Shown here piece after piece: positions 33,945 to 43,972 of a DNA stretch of 64,000 nt. Numbering within the stretch: the stretch's first letter is position 1; each line of letters begins with the position of its first letter. The stretch spans positions 1,297,001 to 1,361,000 of the forward strand of contig JAKULF010000006.1 of assembly GCA_022661535.1 (NCBI GenBank), in the 5' to 3' direction. A program made the translations under genes and the position numbers. This DNA is from Eutypa lata (taxonomy: Eukaryota; Ascomycota; Sordariomycetes; Xylariales; Diatrypaceae). The notes below the pieces were generated by a model. It saw only the letters and a program-made list of their open reading frames with translations. It made no database searches and had not been told where the DNA came from.

Positions 33945-36569
33945 TTAACTAAAATGATCCCCCTCCCCCAACCGATCATTAATACCCAGCCTAACCAACC
34001 TCCGATAGCGATCCCTCGAGCCCTCGTCCTCCCTCTCCTCCCTGAGCCTCTTCTTGCGCTCGTACACAGCGCGGACGCACCCGCGCACCTGGTCCCTCCC
34101 CTCGTCGTAGTTGGCGCGGGCGAGCGCCACCACGTCGTCAACCTGGTCGGGGGTGTACGCGAAGTTCCACGTGCTGAGGTAGTCGGAGCGCGCGGGGTCC
34201 ACGCCCGGCACGCGCGGGTTCGCCAGCAGCGGCAGGTACACGATGGCGAGCCCTGCGTCTGGGCTGCGGAGCTGCTGCCACGATGGGTCCTCGTCGTCGT
34301 TGTCGTTATCATTGTCGTTTTTGTTGTGGTCAGCGGCGGCGGGGCCTTTCTTCCGTGCCGGTGCGAGAGCCTTCGACGGGGGAGGCGGTGGTTCCGACGA
34401 CCGCTCCGAGGTGCTGCCTACCCAGATCGTGCAGTAGCCCAGGTCCGAGGTCTCCGGATGTGAGATGTTCTCCTGGGCCTTCTCGGAGGGTTCTTTGGTC
34501 TCAGCCGGCGGGGTCTGTTGTTCTTGTTCCTTCTTCTTCTTCTTATCCTTTCCGTCGTCGGCTTTCTTGGTCTTTGTGTCTTGGCCCTTATCCTTCTGGG
34601 CTTCCTGGAGCCTGCGCTCCGCTTCGGCGGCGGAATCGGCTTGGGCTGCGTCGAGCTGTTGCTCGACTTTCTTAGGTGACTCGGTGGCTTTTGGCCAGCC
34701 CACGCCGACGGGCCAGCCCTTGATGCCGCGCTGGCGGGCGTAACCGTCTGCGACCGATAGCCAGTTGTCCGTCTTGACGTCGGCAGAGGCGTCGAATGCC
34801 ACGATGACGTCGATGTCCCTGCCGGGTCGGAGCAGAGGGTAGATGGGTAGGTTGTTCGACATGCCCGCGTCCATCAGTTGGATGTACTCGCTGTTAGCGA
34901 CTTTGGTGGGTGTCGTGAATCGCAGCTTGCCTTCCATATTGTAGACGAAGTTGGGTATCTGCGCCGGATCAAACGGGTGGACCTTCTCCAGGTCTTGGTT
35001 ATGCGTGTAGATCATCTCGTCGAGAGCAGAGAAGCCCGTGAGGCTCTTCACTAGGGGCCGGACTTCGCGATAGTAGTGACTGAGCGTAGCGCAGAATGCA
35101 GAGCCGAAGACCCCCATCAATATGGGCATGCGCAGTTCAGGGAGGTGAAAACCGCTCTCCGGTGGTACGTCTTTCCCGTCGTTGAATTTGCGACCTAGCG
35201 CCCACGTAGGTATGCCCGCGCTGAACTCCTCGCAGAAGAACTCATACGGCGTCAGTTCGAACCATTGAAACCACGCTTCCTGTCGCGCGATCTCCTTCGC
35301 CTCCTCCGACATTTTCCCGTCCGAGTCTAGTGGACCACCTTGATCGGGTATCTCGTGCCTCACCGCGGTATATATAGGCAATGGGTTCTGACCGTACTTC
35401 ACGTAGTCTCGCTGGTTGGACAGTTTGAAGTCCCGGTCATTTACGCCCAGTTCACCCCTCGGAACTAGCAGTCTTGCTGCGAGGAGAATTCCGTAGATGT
35501 CGACTAGTCCGAAACTTGCATTGGGATCACCCCTGAGCTTTTCCACCATGCTATTTAGAAGTAATTTGTTGGTAGGAGCTGACGTGACGGATGAGAAGGC
35601 AACAGGTGGGTACGCGAAGTGCACTCCTATCCGCGCTTTCATGTGATCTATGAGACGGTCGAGTCGGCCATCAGTGAGAGACGAGTGGAAGAGAGCCTGA
35701 AGCCAGCATGATCCGCTCACACCGCTGGTATATGTCACACAGTCGAGTAATCCATCCTCTTGCGTGGCTAGTAGCGAGCCTGTTCCAGCTACCAAAGCTC
35801 GTAATCCTCCCCCGGAACCACATATTGCGATTGTGGGAACATCGTCGGGGTTAATGTCCTTCTCGTCTAAACCCAGATATCTCGCCAAAGCTGCCGTGGC
35901 TACTCTTTTCCGCCGAGTGAGGAACTCCTTCTCCTCGTTGCAGAGATCATCCGAAACGCGCACCTTAGCGGAATAGCGGATTTCGGGATGGATGAATGGA
36001 TCGTGGGCCTCTTGCCATATTATGTCAGCTAGCGAGCCAGGTGCCATGGATAGCTCCCCCTGGAGCTTCCGAACCTGTCTTGGGATGGATTTAGACCAGT
36101 CAGGGAGGATCATATCAACGATGCGATCCGACAGTCTCGACCATTCAATGTCCGTCACATTAGAGAAATCCTCAAAGGTTTTAGCAAACCTGGTCCAAGC
36201 CGTCGTTTCCTCTTTTTGAGGTTCACCATCACGATCGCGATCGTTCTTGACGTTTCGTCTATTCTCGCTCTCTAGTCGGGTTTGACGTAGCGCGTCTCCT
36301 GGGTATAGCGAGTAGATGAGCAATCCCCCCAGAACGAAAACAGATGGTAGTACTACAGAGGTGCCTTTACCATTCGCCTTCTCTTTTTTCCGGGAAGTGA
36401 AGATCCCACGTGAATAGTGGCTTCGATGTAGCCTAGTTCGTTTATGTGCCGGTCGCCAATGCAGTCTCAATCCCATGTTTGAGATCGACGACCACTGGGG
36501 ATTCCGATGGGCCAATCTCCGCAGGTATGCCGGCCCATTCCGCCACGACTCTGGGAAGTGACTCCTCAT
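33945..36569 (-). CDS. cPLA2-like (group IV-type) phospholipase, membrane-anchored
   Basis: Intronless frame of 874 codons. The N-terminus is basic (RLHWRPAHKRTRLHRSHYSR) and followed by one hydrophobic segment (SVVLPSVFVLGGLLIYSLYP, about residues 71-90), consistent with mitochondrial targeting and inner-membrane anchoring. The catalytic domain shows the oxyanion glycine run AICGSGGGLRALVAG (about 248-262), the nucleophile motif TSGVSGSCW with Ser near 285, and the dyad aspartate in LMDAGMSNNLPIYPLLRPGR followed by VIVAFDAS. This is the Ser/Asp arrangement of cytosolic phospholipase A2/lysophospholipases, which hydrolyse acyl esters of glycerophospholipids. A Lys/Glu/Gln-rich disordered insert (KKADDGKDKKKKKEQEQQTP) precedes a C-terminal part with DPSWQQLRSPDAGLAIVYLP. 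No C2 domain is seen. Related fungal cPLA2-like proteins have been described as mitochondrial; that is family knowledge. Confidence 0.9.
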   Translation of the reverse strand: MRSHFPESWRNGPAYLRRLAHRNPQWSSISNMGLRLHWRPAHKRTRLHRSHYSRGIFTSRKKEKANGKGTSVVLPSVFVLGGLLIYSLYPGDALRQTRLESENRRNVKNDRDRDGEPQKEETTAWTRFAKTFEDFSNVTDIEWSRLSDRIVDMILPDWSKSIPRQVRKLQGELSMAPGSLADIIWQEAHDPFIHPEIRYSAKVRVSDDLCNEEKEFLTRRKRVATAALARYLGLDEKDINPDDVPTIAICGSGGGLRALVAGTGSLLATQEDGLLDCVTYTSGVSGSCWLQALFHSSLTDGRLDRLIDHMKARIGVHFAYPPVAFSSVTSAPTNKLLLNSMVEKLRGDPNASFGLVDIYGILLAARLLVPRGELGVNDRDFKLSNQRDYVKYGQNPLPIYTAVRHEIPDQGGPLDSDGKMSEEAKEIARQEAWFQWFELTPYEFFCEEFSAGIPTWALGRKFNDGKDVPPESGFHLPELRMPILMGVFGSAFCATLSHYYREVRPLVKSLTGFSALDEMIYTHNQDLEKVHPFDPAQIPNFVYNMEGKLRFTTPTKVANSEYIQLMDAGMSNNLPIYPLLRPGRDIDVIVAFDASADVKTDNWLSVADGYARQRGIKGWPVGVGWPKATESPKKVEQQLDAAQADSAAEAERRLQEAQKDKGQDTKTKKADDGKDKKKKKEQEQQTPPAETKEPSEKAQENISHPETSDLGYCTIWVGSTSERSSEPPPPPSKALAPARKKGPAAADHNKNDNDNDNDDEDPSWQQLRSPDAGLAIVYLPLLANPRVPGVDPARSDYLSTWNFAYTPDQVDDVVALARANYDEGRDQVRGCVRAVYERKKRLREEREDEGSRDRYRRLVRLGINDRLGEGDHFS

Positions 36570-37603
36570 GGTCGCGGGGCACAGAATGTCTTACTGAAGT
36601 GCAAATTGAAGAACAATAACATGATTTCTCCGTCGGGTTTGAGTGTAACGAGTCAAATACCGTACGGTGTTCAATTGGTATATGATGAGTAGTTGGATTT
36701 TACCAATTGAAATATCCTCGCACTCGTTTTCGTGGTACGATATGTTGACGTCACTGTATCTAAATATGGCTATGCGTTTATGCATTTAAACGGTTAGATA
36801 CCACAACACAGTAGGTACCGTATTTTATCTAATTAATTCTCTGGGACTTGTCTTAACGGTTTAATTTGTAATTACTAGCAGTGAGCAATATTACAAATTA
36901 TTGTATCCTGAACTTACTTACCGTTCACTTAATTTAGCACTGGAGCGCATACAAGCCGACGGCTGATAGAATATTTGTTGAATAAGAATGGCTACATCAG
37001 GCCTGCTAATAGCAGTCAACCCGATGATAGTGGAAACCGTGTATTTTCAATGACATTGCTTCATTCATAATAGTCTTTTATCTTTAAATAGTACACACTT
37101 GCCAAAATCTCTGAAGGAATTCACTCTTGTGCAAATAGGTCGGGGAGATGAAATATGTTTTATAATAAGTGAATAGCTATCAAAGAGACATTTAAAATCT
37201 ATTTATCTCGAAATGACTGGACTTGATATTATATAATTTATAAAGTTCTTCATAACACGCTCTTTAATTATTAATGCCTATTTAGATAATTCTTAAACTA
37301 GAAACATAACACGGACTGGTATAAATTCTCCTACAACTGCTAAAGTGAAGACATCATGGCCAGGCCTCTCTGAAATTATTGTTCCACATGCTAAGAAGAG
37401 GAATGTAACTAGGTCGTTTAAATTCTGGGAAGGAACCTATTAATCCAAGCAAGCAAACAGTATCACATTAAGTATCCTGCGCGGGTCGTGTAGCACCACT
37501 GCTCTATCAAAGCCTTGATCTGCCAAAGATAATAGTATCTGATGTTAAAAAGAGGGGATAAATGAAAGAAGAAAAGAAAGCCTTCTAGGGGTAGTGCTGC
37601 ATT
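36570..37603. other. AT-rich intergenic spacer
   Basis: About 1 kb, strongly AT-rich between 36780 and 37300, without a supported gene. It separates the conserved block on the left from the accessory-type genes on the right. Confidence 0.6.
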
Positions 37604-39199
37604 TCAACACCTGCTCTGCAACTGCTGCGTAGGAGCAACGGTGTATAGTAAGAGTCCGGATAAATTATATTGAACTGTGACATTACCGATCTTTGAGCGG
37701 AGCCTTCCAGGGGTTAGAACCTCTTCGTGCCGTGGGAGCAACCCTAAAGCTGGACCCAAGAATATGAACCCTATCTTGAAGAGGCCCTTGGTGGCGTTCC
37801 AAAGATCCCAGAATTTGAGCCACTTTGCACCGATTATGGCATCGGCGGACTTGTAGGAACTAGGTAGGGGACGTTGAAACTTGCTGAAATGCCTTCGATA
37901 TGGAAGAAATATCATGTAATTTTGAAGCTGTAGTGATCTCCGTGCTGAGTCTGTTGCGTTGCTAAGGTGCGTGATGCTGCTGAGTAGAGCCAGTCCACCA
38001 GTGCCAAGTGTTAGGAGCAGGGCGTAGGAGCCTATTTGTGCGGTCGTAGACTCTGATGACTGGACAGATGTCCAAGGAGCTAGTCCATTGGCTAGACAGA
38101 TTCCTAACATAATGACAATGTTTGCGAGGACTCTGTCAAGGCCAGACTCAGCCGCCTTCTCAAGGACTTCGATTTCCTTCTCTTGCACTGGTGCTATGAC
38201 CTTATTCACGACACTGTCAACGGGTTCGAGCGCGTGAAAATGGTCCGGCGTGTCTGAATATTCCATCTCGTCTGTGAGCTCGAAGCAGGTCGAGAGGTAT
38301 GTTTCCCCTAACAGCACGCTTTCAATAGTTCGCAACGTGTTGCGCACTTCGGTCTCCTTTTCAGTGAAGGCGAAGTGCCTCGAAATTATTGACCAGCAGG
38401 CCTGACATGCTATTGCAGTGAAAGACCGAGTAAAAAGCCTTTTGGCGAGTAGAATATGGGTTAGATTCGCAAGTGCGTAGGCACTGACTAGACTCAGACG
38501 TAGTGTCCCGTCACGGCCTGGTCGTCCGGAAGCGAAGCCGTTATATACCGCCGTATTAATGACCATCGCAGTACTTAGCCAAAAGCTGACAAACTCCCAT
38601 ATAGCCATCTGAACGAGACTTTTCATAGCGGGCGAGGCAGCAATTATCCATGTCTTGCGCTGGTCCATGAGGGTGATATTATGCACATATTCTCGGTCTC
38701 CGGGCCAAAGTTCTGTGTATCCTAGGACTTGGCGGGGTCCTATGTTTTGTGCATTGATATCGCGTGTATTAAATCGAAGAATCCGGAATTTGTCTTGCGG
38801 ATCCATGCGCTCCTCCGGAGCCAGAACTGAATCCTCGAGTAGGAGTTCTAGACCACGTTTAGGCCAATATTTTGAGAGTAGGGGATTTATAACATCCTCA
38901 ATAAATTCAGTTGGTAAAGCGACACCATGAGATAACGGAGAGGCGAGTTTGAGTACGGTTACATATGTTACTGCCGTCAAAATAGCAGCGAGACCTGCAA
39001 TAGCAGTAGTGATGCCTTTGACAAGCTCCGTGCTTTGAAGTGGTATTATACTGCTGTTGCCGACGCTGACTGAAGTGGTTGACAACGAGACTATCATTGA
39101 AGACGATCCGGTTCCATCGCGTACTTTAGGAAGTAACGAACAATAGCTCAAATTGGAATATAAGATAAGCAGGGAGATGAGATGGATCGGAAGCGACAT
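37604..39199 (-). CDS. Multi-pass membrane protein of unknown family
   Basis: Intronless frame of 531 codons; the family was not recognised. It opens with a probable signal peptide (MSLPIHLISLLILYSNLSYC). Hydrophobic segments follow at about 62-85 (TTAIAGLAAILTAVTYVTVL), 195-220 (MAIWEFVSFWLSTAMVINTA), 235-255, 355-378 (LANIVIMLGICLANGLAPW), 385-410 (YALLLTLGTGGLALLSSITH) and 470-490 (FKIGFIFLGPALGLLP). Between the second and third segments lies a soluble loop (FIEDVINPLLSKYWPKRGLE; NIGPRQVLGYTELWPGDREY). No catalytic motif or transporter signature could be seen. The long intact frame without stop codons supports a real gene. Neighbours do not indicate a role. Confidence 0.75.
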   Translation of the reverse strand: MSLPIHLISLLILYSNLSYCSLLPKVRDGTGSSSMIVSLSTTSVSVGNSSIIPLQSTELVKGITTAIAGLAAILTAVTYVTVLKLASPLSHGVALPTEFIEDVINPLLSKYWPKRGLELLLEDSVLAPEERMDPQDKFRILRFNTRDINAQNIGPRQVLGYTELWPGDREYVHNITLMDQRKTWIIAASPAMKSLVQMAIWEFVSFWLSTAMVINTAVYNGFASGRPGRDGTLRLSLVSAYALANLTHILLAKRLFTRSFTAIACQACWSIISRHFAFTEKETEVRNTLRTIESVLLGETYLSTCFELTDEMEYSDTPDHFHALEPVDSVVNKVIAPVQEKEIEVLEKAAESGLDRVLANIVIMLGICLANGLAPWTSVQSSESTTAQIGSYALLLTLGTGGLALLSSITHLSNATDSARRSLQLQNYMIFLPYRRHFSKFQRPLPSSYKSADAIIGAKWLKFWDLWNATKGLFKIGFIFLGPALGLLPRHEEVLTPGRLRSKIGNVTVQYNLSGLLLYTVAPTQQLQSRC

Positions 39200-39820
39200 T
39201 TTCCGATAAAACCATATGTGTCATATATACGAAGCTGCAACAATAAATGCAAGGCAGGACTTGAAAAGAAATAAGAGTCACAGCCTAAATGAAGGATGCA
39301 TCCCCATTTTGTACATCCTCATAAGCATGCATTAATGGAATCAGGCTGAGGCAACCTGGACTTGACGCTAAGTCGGCGGTCTGGGAGTTTGGGGATGTGT
39401 TATTGGGCAGAAGCATTTGCGCAGCAAAACGCCATATTCTCTTTCGTACTCAAGTTCAGAAAGTCAATATGTACATATGCACACCAGCGGTATTACCGAA
39501 TCAAACAAATCACAAAAAGTCCCAAAGTTGCCCAAATCCAAATAAGTTATATCTAGACCCTGGTTTGTTTAATTTGACGCTATTCGCGACTTGAATTATC
39601 TAACTTGGTGAGATCGCTAATGTATATTTATGTATAATATTTTGTTATAACAGTAACAACCCGTATGTACCAATGTACCTGTATCTTCTCTATACATTTC
39701 TATCTTTAACATGAATTGCTCTTTGTTTATGTCCGAACTTAGGCCTACTACACGTCAGCATATACATTTTCATCTCGGTACACCAGCACTCGCCACGCAC
39801 ACGTATAATACTAGATATCA
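39200..39820. other. Intergenic region upstream of the membrane protein
   Basis: About 620 bases, AT-rich around 39600-39710. It carries the promoter of the membrane-protein gene and the 3' region of the oxidoreductase gene. No further gene is supported. Confidence 0.55.
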
Positions 39821-41038
39821 TCACAATTTAGAAGAGCCACCCACCTCGAACGGCTTGACCTCGACGAGCAGCTTGCCCATATTGCTCCCGTCGAAGAGCT
39901 TCAAGATGGCCTTATCGGCCTCCTGCAGACCGCCCTTGACCACGGTCTCCTTGCGCTTGATCTTGCCCTCGGCCAGCCACTGGGCGATCTCCGCGCGGGC
40001 GGCGGCGAACTCGCTCGCGTAGTCGAAGATGATGAAGCCCTCCATGCGGACGCGCTGCGCCGTCAGGGCCCACAGGTTCCGGACGCCGCCGCCGGCGGCC
40101 CCCTTGCCCGGGTTGTTGTAGCCGCTGATGGAGCCGCACATGACGAAGCGGGCGCGCTGGGCGGCGCGCGGCAGGACCGCGTCGAGGACGGCGCCCCCGA
40201 CGTTGTCCCAGTAGACGTCGACGAAGTCCGGGGTCGCGGCCGCCAGGTCCTTCGCGAACGTGGCGGACTTGTAGTTGACGGCGGCGTCGAAGCCGAGCTC
40301 CTCGGTCAGCCAGCGGCACTTCTCGTCGGTGCCCGCGATGCCGACGACGCGCTTCGCGCCGCGGAGCTTGGCGATCTGACCGGCCACGGACCCGGTCGCG
40401 CCCGCCGCCCCCGACACCACGACCGTCTCGCCCGGTTGGGGGAGCCCGATCTTCGACAGGCCGAAGTAGGCCGTCAGCCCCGTGAGCCCGAGGACCCCGA
40501 TGGCGTCGACGGGGCGGCCGCCCGCCGGCACGTCCACCCGCTCGAAGTTGGGCGGCGCTACGATCCCGACTTCCTGCCACCCGATTGCTGCGGTCACGAG
40601 GTCGCCTGTCTTCACGGACGGGTTCTTCGAGGCTAGGACCCGGCTGATGGTAATGCCGCGCATGACCTCGTCGATGCCGACGGGGGGTAGGTATGAGCGG
40701 GAGTCTGTGTATGTTAGTTGAACTGGCTGGGTTGTTTCTGGCTTTCTACCTTAGGTACCTGACGAGGCCTTGTATGGCTTCATAGTAGGTGACTAGGACA
40801 GGTAGAAGTCTGGGAAGGGATAACAATGTGAAACTGGATCGATGACTAAGTACGTACCATTCAGCCATCCTCGCATAGCAGGATCAAGAGACAAGTACAA
40901 TGATTCGACGAGGATCTCGCCATCCTTGAGATTGTCGGCCGTAGGCGCGGGTTCCCGTACCTGCTTGAAGGTCTTGCCGGGGATGATGTTGTCGTGTGGC
41001 CTCTCGGCGAGACGGAATGAGAGGTTCTCGCGACTCAT
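39821..41038 (-). CDS. NADP-dependent medium-chain oxidoreductase (MDR; PTGR/LTB4DH-like)
   Basis: Two exons: 41038-40858 and 40704-39821, encoding 354 residues; the 153-base intron starts GTACGT and ends ACACAG and joins ...RGWLNG to DSRSYLPPVGIDEVMRG in frame. The N-terminal GroES-like domain has SLYLSLDPAMRGWLNG and the DSRSYLPPVGIDEVMRG signature of the leukotriene B4 dehydrogenase/prostaglandin reductase branch, which lacks zinc ligands. The Rossmann part shows TGLTAYFGL, VVVSGAAGATGSVAGQIAKL, GIAGTDEKCRWLTEELGFDA and DVYWDNVGGAVLDAVL. Such enzymes reduce activated carbon-carbon double bonds with NADPH. GC content over 39850-40650 is far above the flanks. Substrate cannot be read from sequence. 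It lies in a region of other oxidative and hydrolytic enzymes. Confidence 0.92.
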
Positions 41039-41779
41039 TGTGATGGTGTGTTTGAAAGGTGTCTAAAAGATTAGATGATTATAGTATGAGAGAATCTATT
41101 TTAGAAGGGTTAAAGAGCAAGCAGTATCACAGGCATATTGAGTTGAGGCAGTGGTTAACACTTATATGACGTCTATTTAGTAAGTTTGACTTGACTTGAC
41201 TTGACTTGACTAGTTACCTATATAGATAAATACTCCGATTGGTATACGTAAAGCCCTGATAGCCGAGCGGGCACGCCTTCTACTACGTATGTAATAGGTA
41301 AGATACCTCTGTATCCATCTGAAATAGCACGATCGGTCCATAAATTCCTCCATCGGTGAGAATTTCTTCAGGTGCGGTTGCGATTGCGAGAAGGTGGACT
41401 ACGAGTTTAGGTTTGTCACCATACTACGTAGAGCATCGGGATAAGCGGGGTGACTTCAAGGGCCGGTCGGCAGATCTCCGCTCCGATTGGTCAAGGTGCT
41501 CTCGGACTCGCCAAACACGGGGCTTTTCCCCCGACGCAAGAGCGGCCGCTAAACCTGACAAGGTCTATGGGACGGAATTCCCACTCGCTAAAAGTCTGTA
41601 GATCTAACTAGTAGGTGGGACCTACGTGCCGAGGTTCAACTGTGATGGACTTTAGGCGTGACCTTATAAGGATAAGTAATCGTCAAAAGAATGTCATTAT
41701 CGAGGTGCGGTATCCAACCACACCACTGAGTGGAGAGCGAGCAGGCAAAACTTCTTTTGCTATACTAAGCAAGTCATGT
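41039..41779. other. Intergenic spacer with TTGAC microsatellite
   Basis: About 740 bases upstream of the oxidoreductase start and downstream of the hydrolase gene. It contains five TTGAC units at 41186-41210. No gene is supported. Confidence 0.55.
41186..41210. repeat. (TTGAC)5 microsatellite
   Basis: Five consecutive TTGAC pentamers, about 150 bases upstream of the oxidoreductase start codon. Function unknown. Confidence 0.8.
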
Positions 41780-42853
41780 TTAAACCAATTCATATCGCGT
41801 TCCTCCGAACACAGGAGCCATGCAACCGGGCATCTCGTTTTCTATCCGAACCTTAAACCTCCAGCCAGTGCAATGACCCGGCATCAAGACTTTAGGCTCT
41901 AGGGCCTTTAGATCCCTCATAGAGTTCTCCATCTTTTCGTTGCTCGCATCCGCTAAGTGATAACCTCCCACTACCGTATACAGGGGTACGCCTCCTTCTC
42001 CCCCTCCCCCGAGGGATATCGCGTGACGCGCGACGTTGACGACACCTGCGTGACTGCAGCCAGTAAACACCACGAGGCCTTTGCCCTTGAGATTGCACAT
42101 GACCAGTCGCTCGTCCATGATCAGCTCGTCCTTCTCCCACTGCCCCGTCGCTGAGTCCAGGCGTATACCCCCGCGGATGCCTCCTTCGTAGGTCGTCTCC
42201 CTCGGGATCGAACCCGAGACGAGGAACATATCGTCTAGGACGGTATGCGGCTCGCTGCTCTTGAAGACGGTAGCGCCCGCTTGCTCCATCTCTTTGAATG
42301 ACGGATCAGGCTCGAGAGAGATCGGTTCGTGTACCATCACGCCTCGGTAGTCTGGGCGATCTGGGTGTAGATCCGCCACTACCTTCTTGGTGGTGGTGGC
42401 GGTCTCGGGGCTGGAGCTTGCTTTCGTCTTGGCTGCTTCTACCATCCGAATGGCACTTAACATGCCGCCGGAATGATCGCGGTGCCAATGCGACAGAACG
42501 ATGGTTTCAATAGCTCCGGCGTCCAGGCCTAGCCTCGAGATGTTCCTCTCCCAGACTGCCTCCTCGGGTCCGGCATCGAAGAGGAGAGTGTGCGATTTTC
42601 CACCCTTCGTGGCTGTGATCAAGAGGGAGAGTCCGTGAGCGCCGCAGCACAATGTGTCCATTCTCATTTCCTTAGTGGCGCCTCCTCGTCGCACGCCATC
42701 TGCCAGCGAGGTAAGCGGTGCTCCCATGAACGACTGAGGATGTTTGACTCCTGGATGAGGCGAGGGTGAGATCTGATCTATCTCATCATTGACGATGGCG
42801 TGGATTGTTAAGCTGTCGACTTCCACGAGGGTGGGAGTCTGCGGCGAAGCCAT
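41780..42853 (-). CDS. Metallo-beta-lactamase-fold hydrolase (dihydropterin synthase-like type)
   Basis: Intronless frame of 357 codons starting MASPQTPTLVEVDSLTIHAI. Metal-binding motifs are in the expected order: TIVLSHWHRDHSGGM with H122, H124, D126 and H127; VVFTGCSHAGVVN; VVGGYHLADAS; and MPGHCTGWR. LLFDAGPEEAVWERNISRLG is the first-strand motif. The layout resembles the archaeal/bacterial group annotated as 7,8-dihydropterin-6-methyl-4-(beta-D-ribofuranosyl)-aminobenzene-5'-phosphate synthase-like, of which ascomycetes have several copies of unknown substrate. No signal peptide is seen, so it is probably cytosolic. It points the same way as the oxidoreductase, 741 bases away. The fold is certain; the reaction is unknown. 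Confidence 0.9.
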   Translation of the reverse strand: MASPQTPTLVEVDSLTIHAIVNDEIDQISPSPHPGVKHPQSFMGAPLTSLADGVRRGGATKEMRMDTLCCGAHGLSLLITATKGGKSHTLLFDAGPEEAVWERNISRLGLDAGAIETIVLSHWHRDHSGGMLSAIRMVEAAKTKASSSPETATTTKKVVADLHPDRPDYRGVMVHEPISLEPDPSFKEMEQAGATVFKSSEPHTVLDDMFLVSGSIPRETTYEGGIRGGIRLDSATGQWEKDELIMDERLVMCNLKGKGLVVFTGCSHAGVVNVARHAISLGGGGEGGVPLYTVVGGYHLADASNEKMENSMRDLKALEPKVLMPGHCTGWRFKVRIENEMPGCMAPVFGGTRYELV

Positions 42854-43972
42854 GATTGTCGGTAGATGAGTGGCCTAGGGTAGATGAGTGGCCTAGTATA
42901 GTGCGGTAGTCTTGAGGTTTTGGTGAAATACTTAGCATGAAATATGTTGGTATGTGATGATAGGGTTTGAAGTTGGTTTACCTTATTCTCAACGTGTCGA
43001 GTTGGCATATTATATACCCATTCTGGAGTGGATTTCGGTTTCAACGTTCGTGTAAGCTGCTTATTAAACACCCATAACCCCTTACATATATTTTGTCTCC
43101 GATAGATAGATTTCATATTAATAGGTCGATGGTCTAATTCCGCCAGCGGTATTATTCCGTGACCGTATCGTACTCGAACGATCAATAGGTATACTGGTAT
43201 ACTAACGTGTTCTATTTTATCTTCAAGGTTTACAGGGGATTGGCATAGCCACCACCTTTTCCCCGTCAGAAGAACGATGTTATAGGGCTGCGCGCTGCCA
43301 AAGGATCTCGGTCGCTGGGGTTAGACATAGGCTAGACATAATATCCGCGTCAGCACGTATCACACACTTGCATATGGAAGTGAACATCTGTGTCCGCAGA
43401 ATGCAGAGCTTTCGGTTATATAGGTGTTTATGTCCTTGATTGGCTTATTATTGTCACCTAGGTAGGTAATTACGGGTTTGGACAATCAACAGTCACCGAG
43501 TTTTAGCACATGCGCAGGGGGCTCCAGTCGGCGATCTCCACTGTACCCGCACTTAAGTAAGCGGGCTGCGGGGAGCGTCATACTATATGCGTATATACAA
43601 CTGGGGCTTAAGAGACCTATAGAAGAGCTATTCCACGTAAGCAATACTAGGAACTACTGGTAATAATAACTTTTGATAGACATTCATAATATACCTGGCT
43701 TATGCACACAGATCATACACCACTACACTACTCATGTACACGAGGGCATATACCAATCTGAAGTTTTTAGCCAGACACTTGGGCTCTCTCATAGTCAAGA
43801 GGTCTTTTTCCATGGGTTTGGAGAGAGCAGAGGTTGTTGCATAGAATATTAATACAGTCTGACCAGGTATTCCACCTTAGGTTTTAATGCCCTTCGAGCT
43901 TAATGAAAGAAAAAGTCTCTCACTCTCCCAACACATTTGCGATCATATACCCTCCGGCAGCACTAGAGAACC
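42854..43972. other. Intergenic spacer, no gene seen
   Basis: About 1.1 kb. Near 42868-42896 a 17-base unit, GTAGATGAGTGGCCTAG, is directly repeated just upstream of the hydrolase start. Otherwise nothing was recognised. Confidence 0.5.

Noticed and set aside
41245..41300. tRNA-like stretch (GATAGCCGAGCGGGCA)
   Set aside because: It resembles part of a D-arm, but no matching acceptor stem, anticodon arm or T-arm was found nearby.
42195..42225. T-arm-like GATCGAACCCGAG
   Set aside because: It lies within the intact metallo-hydrolase coding frame, and the rest of a tRNA is missing.
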